Below, one piece after another: positions 1 to 6,727 of a stretch of 7,316 nt of DNA. The position numbers were made by a program, and so were the translations under genes. The notes beneath the pieces are model-generated. The model did no database searches. It was not told the DNA's origin and worked only from the letters and a program-made list of their open reading frames with translations. Each line of letters begins with the position of its first letter. The stretch's first letter is position 1. Where the stretch lies: assembly GCA_003266145.1 (NCBI GenBank), contig MVJJ01000149.1:1-7316 (forward strand), given 5' to 3'. The DNA is from Methanosphaera sp. SHI613 (GTDB lineage: Archaea; Methanobacteriota; Methanobacteria; Methanobacteriales; Methanobacteriaceae).

Positions 1-2
1 CG

Positions 3-80
3 GTTATACCCAACAGGATTATTGAAGGTTGTCCATATATTGACATGTCATTGTTATCTTTTCATGTTGGGGGTCGTTGA
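3..80 (+). CDS. Possible 3' end of an upstream gene (partial, unidentified)
   Basis: The first 80 bases are visibly less AT-rich than the spacer that follows, and the third plus-strand frame is open from the window edge to a TGA at 78-80. Its 25 residues include the stretch RIIEGCPYIDMSLLSFH, which has a protein-like composition. An 8-T run begins about 20 nt after the stop, as expected for an archaeal gene end. I do not recognise the family. The first plus-strand frame is also open (to a TAA at 82-84), so the frame choice is uncertain. Only sequence upstream of the window can settle it. Confidence 0.3.
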   Translation, partial: VIPNRIIEGCPYIDMSLLSFHVGGR

Positions 81-101
81 TTAAACGTTCCTCAGAAATA
101 A

Positions 102-109
102 TTTTTTTT
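102..109 (+). terminator. Oligo-T tract, probable terminator of the upstream gene
   Basis: A run of eight T residues lies about 20 nt past the putative stop codon at 78-80. Archaeal transcription commonly ends at T-rich tracts without a strong hairpin. Further T-tracts at 150-155 and 171-177 could act as back-up stops. The stretch 126-158 can also form a weak stem (ATCAAAA pairing with TTTTGAT). The assignment depends on a plus-strand gene really ending near position 80. Confidence 0.35.
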
Positions 110-200
110 GAATAGCTCAGATGATATCAAAATCGTTGATGAAGAATTCTTTTTTGATTTAATGTGGTACTTTTTTTAAAAAATAACTTTATTAATATTT

Positions 201-214
201 TTTTACATATATAT
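201..214 (+). promoter_or_regulatory. TATA-box-like promoter of the activase/ASCH-TPR unit
   Basis: The 14-mer TTTTACATATATAT sits 32-45 nt upstream of the first start codon of the next gene. From an archaeal TATA box, transcription would begin about 25 nt downstream, near 230-235, leaving a leader of only about 10-15 nt. The same 14-mer occurs at 4441-4454 ahead of another plus-strand gene. The spacer is very AT-rich, so other TATA-like matches exist; position and recurrence are the main support. Confidence 0.45.
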
Positions 215-245
215 CTTCATAATAAATTAAATTTTTTTTCGTGAT

Positions 246-968
246 ATGATGAATATTCAACCAACATACTCCTCACTGGACTATCCTGGTAAAATGGCAT
301 TGGTTCTGTTTATACCGGGATGTGATCTCAGGTGCAAGTACTGTCACAATCCCCAGCTTCTAAAGAATGAAAAATTCACACCATGGGAAGTGGAAGAGGT
401 TTTGGATGAGGTTGATGAAAATATAGACTTTATCGATGCAATAGTTATAAGTGGTGGAGAGCCATTACTGCATGTTGATGTAGTCAAGGAATTCATTAAA
501 AAAGCAAAGAAGGAAAATTTACTCATAAAATTGGATACAAACGGATTACATCCAAGTGGTGTCAGACAAGTGATAAAGTCATTGGATTATGTTGCCATGG
601 ACATTAAGGCACCGCTTGATGAATACTATAAAATAAGTGATGTATATCCTAAAAACACTAAAGAACTCATAAAAGAATCAATGGACATAATAAACCAGAA
701 CAAAGTATTTCTAGAGTGTCGTACAACATACGTGCCGACATTACTGACTAAAGAGGATGTAGTCAAATTAGTTTCAGATATCGATTGTAACATGTACACA
801 CTACAGCAATTCAGAAACAGGTTAACATTCGATTCAAGCTTAGCAACAGTAACCGAGCCAAACCCGGAAGACCTGCTGGAGATTATCCAATCACTGGACA
901 CATCCATCCCCGAAATTCATCTTAAATCAAATCAATTTGGAAATCAAACAATAAAAAAACTAGAATAA
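246..968 (+). CDS. Radical SAM glycyl-radical-enzyme activase, NrdG2 type (anaerobic ribonucleotide reductase activating protein)
   Basis: This 240-residue protein is a radical SAM enzyme. It has the 4Fe-4S ligands C26, C30 and C33 in the CX3CX2C motif (CDLRCKYCHN), the SAM-contacting GGEP motif at 70-73, a beta-strand motif LDTNG at 96-100, and MDIKAP at 118-123. The N-terminal YSSLDYPGK segment and the YTLQQFR segment near residue 184 are typical of the family annotated as anaerobic ribonucleoside-triphosphate reductase activating protein (NrdG2 subgroup). Such enzymes cleave S-adenosylmethionine reductively to install a glycyl radical on a partner in the cytoplasm. There is no extra ferredoxin-like cluster domain. 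Two tandem ATGs (246, 249) could start it. GTGAT at 241-245 matches part of the archaeal anti-Shine-Dalgarno complement but abuts the ATG, so initiation may be nearly leaderless. No reductase gene is adjacent, so the partner is inferred from family only. The ASCH-TPR gene follows after 12 nt. Confidence 0.85.
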   Translation: MMNIQPTYSSLDYPGKMALVLFIPGCDLRCKYCHNPQLLKNEKFTPWEVEEVLDEVDENIDFIDAIVISGGEPLLHVDVVKEFIKKAKKENLLIKLDTNGLHPSGVRQVIKSLDYVAMDIKAPLDEYYKISDVYPKNTKELIKESMDIINQNKVFLECRTTYVPTLLTKEDVVKLVSDIDCNMYTLQQFRNRLTFDSSLATVTEPNPEDLLEIIQSLDTSIPEIHLKSNQFGNQTIKKLE

Positions 969-980
969 AAGAGTGTGAAC

Positions 981-2117
981 ATGCCGATATTATTATTTAA
1001 AAATAAGGATATTGATTTAATAACCGGAAAACGTAACATAACCATCAGACGTTTATGGAAAACACCATTATATAGAGGTGACCGTTTATACTGTTATTGG
1101 AATATTCTTTCAAAGGAACGTGAAAAGCTCTTCGAGGCAGAAGTAACCAAGGTTAATATCCTAACCTATGATGAAATAATCCATGATTCTAGCCTAGCAT
1201 CAGACTTGGGATATAAAAGTCTTAGGGAACTGGAGGATGACCTCAAGAAAACATATCCAAATAATCACGCCGATGATGATGAGTTTCAGGTATTTTCATT
1301 CAAAAAGCTTCCTGTAGAACAGTGGGAAGGTCCTGTCATAAATCAGAAATCAATGATTATCAAAAAGGCTGATGTACTCTTTGAACTGGGTAAATATGAA
1401 CAGTCCTCCGTGTGCTATAAGGCTGCACTGGAATACGATAAGGGTGATACATATATATTAAATCGTTTAGGGGACAATCTGACACGTCTTGGCCAATTTG
1501 GGGATGCGGTAAAACACTATAAAAAGGCTATCAAAATAGAGCCTGACAATGAATACCTCTACAATAACATAGCCATAGCATACCTTAACAAGGGGGATTA
1601 TGATAAAGCATTAGAAGCAAATACCGAGGCATTAAAGTGTAATTCCCAAAACACCACAGTACTCTACTGGAGAGGATTGATATATGAAATGCTCAACGAC
1701 TTTGAAAGGGCTCTCAAATTCTTTGATTATGTACTGCGTATAGATGATACAAATCCTGAGGTATGGAATGAAAAGGCAACGATATTGAATATGCTGGGAA
1801 AAAGTGAGGAGGCATTACTTGCATATGACAAGTCCATCGAGTTATGTCTGGACAATCGTATGGATGATGCTAATATGTGGGCAAGCAAGGGAAATACTCT
1901 TCTGGGTCTTCAAAGATATGCCGAAGCAATATCATGCTATGACAACGCCTTAAAAACCGATAAATATAATCCTATAATATTAAACAATAAGGGGGTGGCA
2001 TATATGGAATTGGATAACTTCCATGATGCCATCGAATGTTTTACAAAGGTTCTTGTAATGTATCCTGACAATCCTGATGCACAGGTTTTAAAAGAAGTAT
2101 GTCTTGATAATCTGTAA
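981..2117 (+). CDS. ASCH (PUA-like) domain fused to TPR repeats
   Basis: The preferred start is ATG 981, giving 378 residues; an in-frame GTG at 975 would add two. Residues 1 to about 118 resemble the ASCH domain, a PUA-like fold predicted to bind RNA: it opens MPILLFKNKDIDLITGKR, then has IRRLWK (residues 22-27), a charged strand with SKERE (44-48), and an acidic DEFQVFSF strand near 100-107. From about residue 123 to 366 there are roughly seven TPR units of 34 residues with the usual small, aromatic and proline positions, for example YNNIAIAYLNKGDYDKALEA and AIKIEPDN. TPR arrays are protein-binding scaffolds. There is no signal peptide or membrane segment, so it is probably cytoplasmic. It lies 12 nt after the radical SAM activase and is probably co-transcribed with it. 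The ASCH assignment is from motif resemblance and less certain than the TPRs. The partners are unknown. Confidence 0.8.
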   Translation: MPILLFKNKDIDLITGKRNITIRRLWKTPLYRGDRLYCYWNILSKEREKLFEAEVTKVNILTYDEIIHDSSLASDLGYKSLRELEDDLKKTYPNNHADDDEFQVFSFKKLPVEQWEGPVINQKSMIIKKADVLFELGKYEQSSVCYKAALEYDKGDTYILNRLGDNLTRLGQFGDAVKHYKKAIKIEPDNEYLYNNIAIAYLNKGDYDKALEANTEALKCNSQNTTVLYWRGLIYEMLNDFERALKFFDYVLRIDDTNPEVWNEKATILNMLGKSEEALLAYDKSIELCLDNRMDDANMWASKGNTLLGLQRYAEAISCYDNALKTDKYNPIILNNKGVAYMELDNFHDAIECFTKVLVMYPDNPDAQVLKEVCLDNL

Positions 2118-2150
2118 TCAATCAGGATACATTCATATAAACGCCCACTA

Positions 2151-2163
2151 TTTCTATCTTTTT
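2151..2163 (+). terminator. T-rich tract at the convergent gene junction
   Basis: The stretch TTTCTATCTTTTT lies about 35 nt after the stop of the ASCH-TPR gene and reaches the last codon of the convergent minus-strand gene. It fits an archaeal pyrimidine/T-rich terminator for the plus-strand unit. The 44-nt gap holds no obvious T-run in the minus-strand direction, so the opposing transcript may read into the 3' end of the ASCH-TPR gene. Confidence 0.35.
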
Positions 2164-3574
2164 AGCTGTAATTGACAGTACCTCGTTTATTATCACTTTC
2201 GGCCATTGGCTGGTTGGAATTATAAATGTTCTTATCATTATCCAAGTCCTCTACAATACTACCGGTTAATGTCGTGTTGAAGTTGTTTGCCTTAGCATTT
2301 ATAATACCTGCAACGTCTGTATATGCGACCACTCCCTGTATTTCGTTTCCTTCAACGATATTTTCAAATCTATTGTTTTCAAGAGTCGTGTTTGCCATAT
2401 TGTTGTAAAGCACACATCCCCTACTTAGATTTCCAATCATTCTATTGTTGAATGTATTGTCGGATATGACTGCCGTTGAATTTCTATTGAATATTACTCC
2501 GCCCTTACTGCAGTAGGCCGTACTTGTCACATGTTCTTGGGTATGAGTATTTTTCACAGTGTTGTTTATGAATTCAAGAGTTCCTATTTCATGATACAAT
2601 ATTCCTCCACGCAATTCACCATTGGTAGTATCCCCATCGAAGACATTGTTTTTTATTGTTATGTTTGCTTCATAGTTATCGATAACTCCTCCCCGTATGA
2701 CTTTTTCGTCCTCAAGTACATTCTGATGGAACTGATTGTCTGTTATATTCGTATTTGTATGGTTATAGCAGTGAATGCATCTTCCCTTGTTGTTGATAAA
2801 TGTATTTTCATCTATTATGTTTAAACCACCGGACAGGCTGTATACTATTGCAGTTCGTTCATTGTTTTCATCCTCGTTGGCAATATTTTCTTTAAACGTA
2901 TTGTTCGTGAGATTTAACAAGCCGCCATATTCACCCGTACTCCAGATTGCACCACCCACATGATTTACAGTATTGTTAATGAAGGTCGAATCCACTATTG
3001 TAGCATTTCCCCTGTTGGTCAATACGCTGCCCTTCTTGTCTCCCTTGTTGTTTTTGAAAGTACAGTTTTTAACATTCAAATTTGCAGGGCTAATCATCTC
3101 AAATACACCTGCATGATCCTTATCGTCATGCACGGTATTCTGCACTATCAAATTCCTGACGGTTATGTTTGCATTATCATAATGCATGAACCTGTTTTTA
3201 TATTGTCCATCGATAACATGGCCATTTCCATCGATTATAAGCTCCTGGCTGTTGCTGTCTTTGCCTCTATAGAGGATTGGCCCTGTAATATTATAGTCTC
3301 CATCCTCCAGTTTAATCAGATAAGACTCATTGTTGTCCTTGTTGTTATACTCTTCAATGCATTCTTTCAATTCGTCATAGCCATGTACTGTCACTTCTAT
3401 ACTCTTTGATGAGGAAGTTTCATTATGAATCAGCTTATTCTTGATTGAATTGATTTCATCCATTATCCTATCGGCTAAATCATCACCGGAACTTTCATCT
3501 GATGCACCAAATATTGCAGATTGTGAAATTAAAAGCATCAGAATCATAACCGGAATTAAATATTTGTATCTCAT
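2162..3574 (-). CDS. Secreted adhesin-like right-handed beta-helix protein, short and without visible anchor
   Basis: From ATG 3574 the product is 470 residues; an in-frame TTG at 3583 would add three, but the ATG directly heads a good signal peptide (MRYKYLIPVMILMLLISQ, likely cut near FGA at 22-24). After a charged linker comes the entry strand typical of pectin-lyase-like folds (LIIDGNGHVIDG), then about 15 beta-helix rungs of 20-28 residues with recurrent N-x-T/F-x-N-N turns such as NCTFKNNKG, STFINNTVN and NTFKENIAN. This is the adhesin-like protein class abundant in Methanosphaera and Methanobrevibacter, thought to sit at the cell surface. Unlike typical large members, it has no Ig-like repeats and no C-terminal membrane helix, so it may be released or held by its N-terminal helix. 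About 18 N-x-S/T sequons suggest dense N-glycosylation. It starts 33 nt after the UPF0280 stop and is probably co-transcribed. Its ligand is unknown. Confidence 0.8.
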   Translation of the reverse strand: MRYKYLIPVMILMLLISQSAIFGASDESSGDDLADRIMDEINSIKNKLIHNETSSSKSIEVTVHGYDELKECIEEYNNKDNNESYLIKLEDGDYNITGPILYRGKDSNSQELIIDGNGHVIDGQYKNRFMHYDNANITVRNLIVQNTVHDDKDHAGVFEMISPANLNVKNCTFKNNKGDKKGSVLTNRGNATIVDSTFINNTVNHVGGAIWSTGEYGGLLNLTNNTFKENIANEDENNERTAIVYSLSGGLNIIDENTFINNKGRCIHCYNHTNTNITDNQFHQNVLEDEKVIRGGVIDNYEANITIKNNVFDGDTTNGELRGGILYHEIGTLEFINNTVKNTHTQEHVTSTAYCSKGGVIFNRNSTAVISDNTFNNRMIGNLSRGCVLYNNMANTTLENNRFENIVEGNEIQGVVAYTDVAGIINAKANNFNTTLTGSIVEDLDNDKNIYNSNQPMAESDNKRGTVNYS

Positions 3575-3607
3575 ATCATTCAACTCTTATCCTGTTTATT
3601 CTTACTA

Positions 3608-4360
3608 TTATATGTCATGGTTATCTTCGACATCATCATTTATACTTATCAATTCTGGAATACGGCCATTTTTTGCAATCAAATCATCCTTTATCACTAT
3701 CACGGCATCATAATATTCTCTATAATCCTCTGAAGCATCAAGAACATTGTTAACAATCTCCTCATTATCTTCTCCATTGGCCATATTTGCCAGTCTTGTT
3801 GCAAGGCCATCGGCTATGCTGGCCTCTTTTGCAAGTACTATCGTCGCATCACTGACTCCGAAGCTTTTTGAATGACCGAATGTCCCCGAAGATGTACATA
3901 TACCATATCCGTTTCTTTTTTTATTAACTTTAAATGCTATGTTGTTATAATAGTCATTGTCTCCGGCATAAACTTTTATTATTGATTTTCTATTGGTCTT
4001 CAGGGCAATGTCTCCTCCATTTTCAATTATGGAATACTTTGTACCACGGTCACTTAGATAATCAATGCATATCTGGCTGATGCTTCCTGCAACAGATGCC
4101 ATAGGGCCGGTATCCGTTATTTTGCTTGAGTTTATCATCAATTCTATTATCCTGTCACCCTCGCCTAACTTAGCGTCAACATCTGATTCAAATCTTTCAT
4201 ACCCATTGAATTGTGGATATCTATTTATGGCATTTGAAATTATCTGTCTTTGTTTTATTATGATGTCTTCAAGATTATCCTGCTTAATATCTGTTCTTAA
4301 GTGGATATGTGTGGAATCTACATTAACCTCTCTAACGTTATATTTATCATGCATAATCAT
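3608..4360 (-). CDS. UPF0280 family protein (ApbE-like fold)
   Basis: The 250-residue product matches UPF0280, a conserved family in methanogens and some bacteria whose fold resembles ApbE, the FAD:protein FMN transferase. Visible conserved blocks are GPMASVAG (85-92), ENGGDIAL (113-120), GICTSSGTFGHS (153-164) with SFGVSDA (166-172), and ADGLATRLAN (183-192). These parallel the ApbE TSG and ADALAT regions. There is no signal peptide or lipobox, so it is cytoplasmic, unlike most exported ApbE enzymes. The biochemical function of UPF0280 is not known to me; flavin binding or transfer is only a hypothesis from the fold. Start ATG 4360 is supported by AAGGA (4373-4369) with an 8-nt spacer; a second in-frame ATG lies at 4354. 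It is the first gene of the minus-strand unit and faces the PH-domain gene across a divergent intergenic region. The C-terminus is acidic (ISINDDVEDNHDI). Confidence 0.85.
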   Translation of the reverse strand: MIMHDKYNVREVNVDSTHIHLRTDIKQDNLEDIIIKQRQIISNAINRYPQFNGYERFESDVDAKLGEGDRIIELMINSSKITDTGPMASVAGSISQICIDYLSDRGTKYSIIENGGDIALKTNRKSIIKVYAGDNDYYNNIAFKVNKKRNGYGICTSSGTFGHSKSFGVSDATIVLAKEASIADGLATRLANMANGEDNEEIVNNVLDASEDYREYYDAVIVIKDDLIAKNGRIPELISINDDVEDNHDI

Positions 4361-4414
4361 ATCTTTATTCCTTGGGTAATTTCTTTTTTATGATTTTTTT
4401 CAACTAGAATCTCA

Positions 4415-4432
4415 AAAAATAAATATCTATAT
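4415..4432 (-). promoter_or_regulatory. Possible promoter of the UPF0280/beta-helix unit
   Basis: Read on the minus strand this stretch is TATAGATATTTATTTTTT, a TATA-like sequence 55-72 nt upstream of the UPF0280 start. Transcription would begin near 4390-4397, leaving a leader of about 30-37 nt that contains the AAGGA ribosome site. The region is AT-rich, so the match is weak evidence; the divergent gene layout requires a minus-strand promoter somewhere in 4361-4492. Confidence 0.25.
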
Positions 4433-4440
4433 TATTCTTG

Positions 4441-4454
4441 TTTTACATATATAT
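4441..4454 (+). promoter_or_regulatory. TATA-box-like promoter of the PH-domain/GGR/methyltransferase unit
   Basis: TTTTACATATATAT is identical to the 14-mer at 201-214 and lies 39-52 nt upstream of the start codon. A start of transcription about 25 nt downstream (near 4470-4475) would leave a short leader containing GGAG at 4478-4481, 11 nt before ATG 4493. The position fits an archaeal TATA box. Confidence 0.45.
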
Positions 4455-4492
4455 TTAACATATTTAGAAAAAATATTGGAGATTATTAATCC

Positions 4493-5524
4493 ATGATGCC
4501 AAAACCTAAACAATCCAAGACAAAAGGTAACTTTGATAAGGAAGTTAATAGAATGTCATCTGAACGTGTATTGTATGAATCTCAACCAAATATGCTGTTA
4601 TATTCGGATAATTTTATATTTAAGATTATAATCTTGTTCATACTGGTTTTCATGTTCAGTCCTATACTGGCTTTAATTTATAGGATTCAGGGAACATTGC
4701 AATCTAACTATCAGTTGCAATTTATTAACATGACATATATTGCAGAGTTGGTGTTATTCTTATGCATTCTGATAATTATCATAAAATTGGTACTTGACTA
4801 TTTGGATTGGAAAAATACACTTTACACTTTAACGGATAAACGTATAATAATAAAGAGAGGCCTTTTCAATAAGGAAAAAATAAGCATGCCCTACTCCAAG
4901 GTCGAGGACATTGATGTTTCACAGTCCATATTTGAAAGAGTATTGGGCGCTGGAGACATAGTAATTTATGGAGGGCATGATAATGCCGAAACAATTCTTG
5001 ATGAAGTTCCTAATCCAAGGGATGTTGAGGAAATAATTCTTAACCAAGTTAATAATTTGAATTATTCCTATGCTCAGGGCAGACCGGTTCCCTCTTACAA
5101 TAACCACGAGGATTATGGTGAAAACCACAAAAATCTAAGAAATGACTATAAACAATCTAAAAACAATTCACATTATAACAATTATGATTCAGGAAATAAT
5201 AAGGGTTATATTCAAAGAGATAACCCTAAAAATACTCAAAGACATGAATTCAATGCTGTTAATCAGACTTCCGAAAATGACCACATTCCTAACTACAATC
5301 AGGTAAATGATGAAGAGTATTATGAAGAATATGAGGATAATGCAAGAAGAAATGATTACGTTGATAAAAATGATTCCAATGTACATTATTTCAATAATAA
5401 TGACAATAGTAAATATTCAGGCATAACTGAGGCTTTTAATGATAAAAAGGAAGACAGGTCAAGTAAAAGATTAGATAAGGATGAACTATTGTCCCTAAAC
5501 AAAAGAAAATTTAAAAAATCCTAA
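4493..5524 (+). CDS. Two-helix membrane protein with bacterial PH-like (YdbS/bPH2) domain and Asn/Asp/Tyr-rich tail
   Basis: The 343-residue product has a basic N-terminus (about 1-20, with PKPKQSKTKG), a conserved-looking ERVLYESQPNMLLYSDNF lead-in, two hydrophobic helices (about 41-63 and 83-104), and a YdbS/bPH2-type pleckstrin-homology-like domain from about 105 to 165. The PH part shows LYTLTDKRIIIKRGLF, the EKISMPYSKVEDIDVSQS block, and the ERVLGAGDIVIYGG strand. A predicted disordered tail (about 190-343) follows, rich in Asn, Asp, Tyr and Lys, with an acidic EEYYEEYED segment (about 274-282) and a basic end (NKRKFKKS). The PH domain and tail are probably cytoplasmic. bPH2 proteins are widespread but their ligand is mostly unknown. 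GGAG at 4478-4481 supports ATG 4493 or the tandem ATG 4496; M21 at 4553 is a less likely alternative. The reductase gene follows closely, implying an operon. Tail function is unknown. Confidence 0.8.
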   Translation: MMPKPKQSKTKGNFDKEVNRMSSERVLYESQPNMLLYSDNFIFKIIILFILVFMFSPILALIYRIQGTLQSNYQLQFINMTYIAELVLFLCILIIIIKLVLDYLDWKNTLYTLTDKRIIIKRGLFNKEKISMPYSKVEDIDVSQSIFERVLGAGDIVIYGGHDNAETILDEVPNPRDVEEIILNQVNNLNYSYAQGRPVPSYNNHEDYGENHKNLRNDYKQSKNNSHYNNYDSGNNKGYIQRDNPKNTQRHEFNAVNQTSENDHIPNYNQVNDEEYYEEYEDNARRNDYVDKNDSNVHYFNNNDNSKYSGITEAFNDKKEDRSSKRLDKDELLSLNKRKFKKS

Positions 5525-5566
5525 ATATTTCATTATTTAAGGATTTATATGATAAAGGTGTATCAA

Positions 5567-6727
5567 ATGACAGATTATGATGTAATAGTAGTGGGTGCTG
5601 GCCCTATAGGTTCTACCTATGCATATCACATGGCAAAGAAAGGATTTGATGTTGCAATATTTGATATGAAAAACAGGATAGGTGAGCCATTGCAATGTGC
5701 GGGTATTGTCTCGACAAATATCAATCTTAGCCAGGAAGTGCCGGATGAAATAATCTACAATAAAGTCAAAGGAGCAAAGATCTACTCACCAAACAAGACA
5801 CTATTGCACGTAAGTAAAAATCAGACAGTAGCATACGTACTTGACAGGGTTTACTATGACAAGCACCTCTTTCAAAGGGCAATAGATGAGGGTGTAACTC
5901 CACATCTGTCTTCAAGAGTACTTGATGTTGACATTGAAAATACAGTTATCAAAACAGCAGACAATACCTACACATCAAAAATCATAGCCGTAGCATGTGG
6001 GCCGGTATCATCAACCTCCAAGAAGATGAACCCTACATTATCCGATGAAACATTCACTGCAATACAATACACTCTAAACACAAGCAATCAGGATATGGAA
6101 AATGTAACCTTGGAAGTTCATAATGAAATTCTACCCGGTTTTTTATGGAAAATACCATTAACCAATACAAAACAACGTTTAGGCCTATTTACAGACAAAT
6201 CATATAAAGAAGCCGATAATATACTTAAAAATGCAATGAATGAAGATGATGTAATCCTAGAAAAGCATACCGGTTTAATTCCAAAATACAATAAGGACAA
6301 GAAAATAGTTTACAACAATACAATACTTATAGGGGACTCGGCAAGTCAAATAAAGCCAACAACGGGCGGTGGCTTAATAGTAGGATCAAACATGGCAAAG
6401 TTAGCATCCGATAAATCGGAATTAATGCTAAATAAAAACGATAACAAACACTTATTAGAGTATGAACGGGAATATCACAAAAGATATGATAATGAATTCA
6501 GGGCACAGCAGAATGTCCAAGGCATCATCCGGGATTTATCTGATGATGACTTCGATTACATGTTTGTACAGTTACAGCAAAACAATGTGGATAAGATAAT
6601 CTCTGAATATGGTGATATGGATACACAAACACCATTATTAAAACAATTGGTCAAATCAGGAATAATCTTTAAATTATTACCGAAAATAGGAGTAAGGAGG
6701 CTTAAGAACATATGGAAATCACTATAA
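5567..6727 (+). CDS. Geranylgeranyl reductase family FAD-dependent protein
   Basis: From ATG 5567 the product is 386 residues. This start has AAGGTG at 5555-5560 with a 6-nt spacer and gives the usual short N-terminus before the Rossmann strand; an upstream in-frame ATG at 5549, with AAGGA at 5539-5543, would add six residues. FAD-binding features are DVIVVGAGPIGS (GxGxxG at 10-15), an acidic residue ending beta-2 (FD, D33), and GDSASQIKPTTGGG (256-269), the second dinucleotide motif of this family. A cysteine lies in LQCAG (C44). The substrate-cavity motif, normally YxWxFP, appears here as FLWKIP (192-197). The family saturates geranylgeranyl chains of archaeal membrane lipids or isoprenoid quinones; methanogens carry several paralogues, so the exact substrate (digeranylgeranylglycerophospholipid or another prenyl group) is not fixed by sequence alone. 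It is flanked by the PH membrane protein and overlaps the methyltransferase gene by 16 nt. Confidence 0.85.
   Translation: MTDYDVIVVGAGPIGSTYAYHMAKKGFDVAIFDMKNRIGEPLQCAGIVSTNINLSQEVPDEIIYNKVKGAKIYSPNKTLLHVSKNQTVAYVLDRVYYDKHLFQRAIDEGVTPHLSSRVLDVDIENTVIKTADNTYTSKIIAVACGPVSSTSKKMNPTLSDETFTAIQYTLNTSNQDMENVTLEVHNEILPGFLWKIPLTNTKQRLGLFTDKSYKEADNILKNAMNEDDVILEKHTGLIPKYNKDKKIVYNNTILIGDSASQIKPTTGGGLIVGSNMAKLASDKSELMLNKNDNKHLLEYEREYHKRYDNEFRAQQNVQGIIRDLSDDDFDYMFVQLQQNNVDKIISEYGDMDTQTPLLKQLVKSGIIFKLLPKIGVRRLKNIWKSL
6694..6700 (+). promoter_or_regulatory. Strong Shine-Dalgarno inside the reductase gene
   Basis: AAGGAGG lies 11 nt before ATG 6712 and is embedded in the last codons of the reductase gene. 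It is the strongest ribosome binding site in the window. It fixes the start of the overlapping methyltransferase gene and points to translational coupling of the two. Confidence 0.7.

Noticed and set aside
13..110. Short minus-strand open frame with a protein-like ending (SEERLINDPQHEK)
   Set aside because: It is bounded upstream by an in-frame stop with no suitable early start codon, and it faces T-tracts that fit a plus-strand gene end better.
142..151. Palindrome AAGAATTCTT as a possible operator
   Set aside because: A ten-base AT-rich palindrome is expected by chance here, and it lies about 50 nt upstream of the TATA-like element with no second copy.
100..190. C/D-box-like pattern (GATGATA and TTGATGA) in the AT-rich spacer, as a possible small guide RNA
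   Set aside because: No CTGA D box is placed correctly on the same strand, and the spacing does not fit an archaeal C/D sRNA.
1365..2090. Degenerate ~102-bp DNA periodicity that could suggest a tandem repeat
   Set aside because: The periodicity is the 34-residue TPR unit at protein level; nucleotide identity between units is low, so it is not a recent DNA repeat.
2226..3409. Several plus-strand open frames antisense to the beta-helix gene
   Set aside because: They have no ribosome sites or recognisable domains; the minus-strand frame has a signal peptide and regular repeats, so these are shadows.
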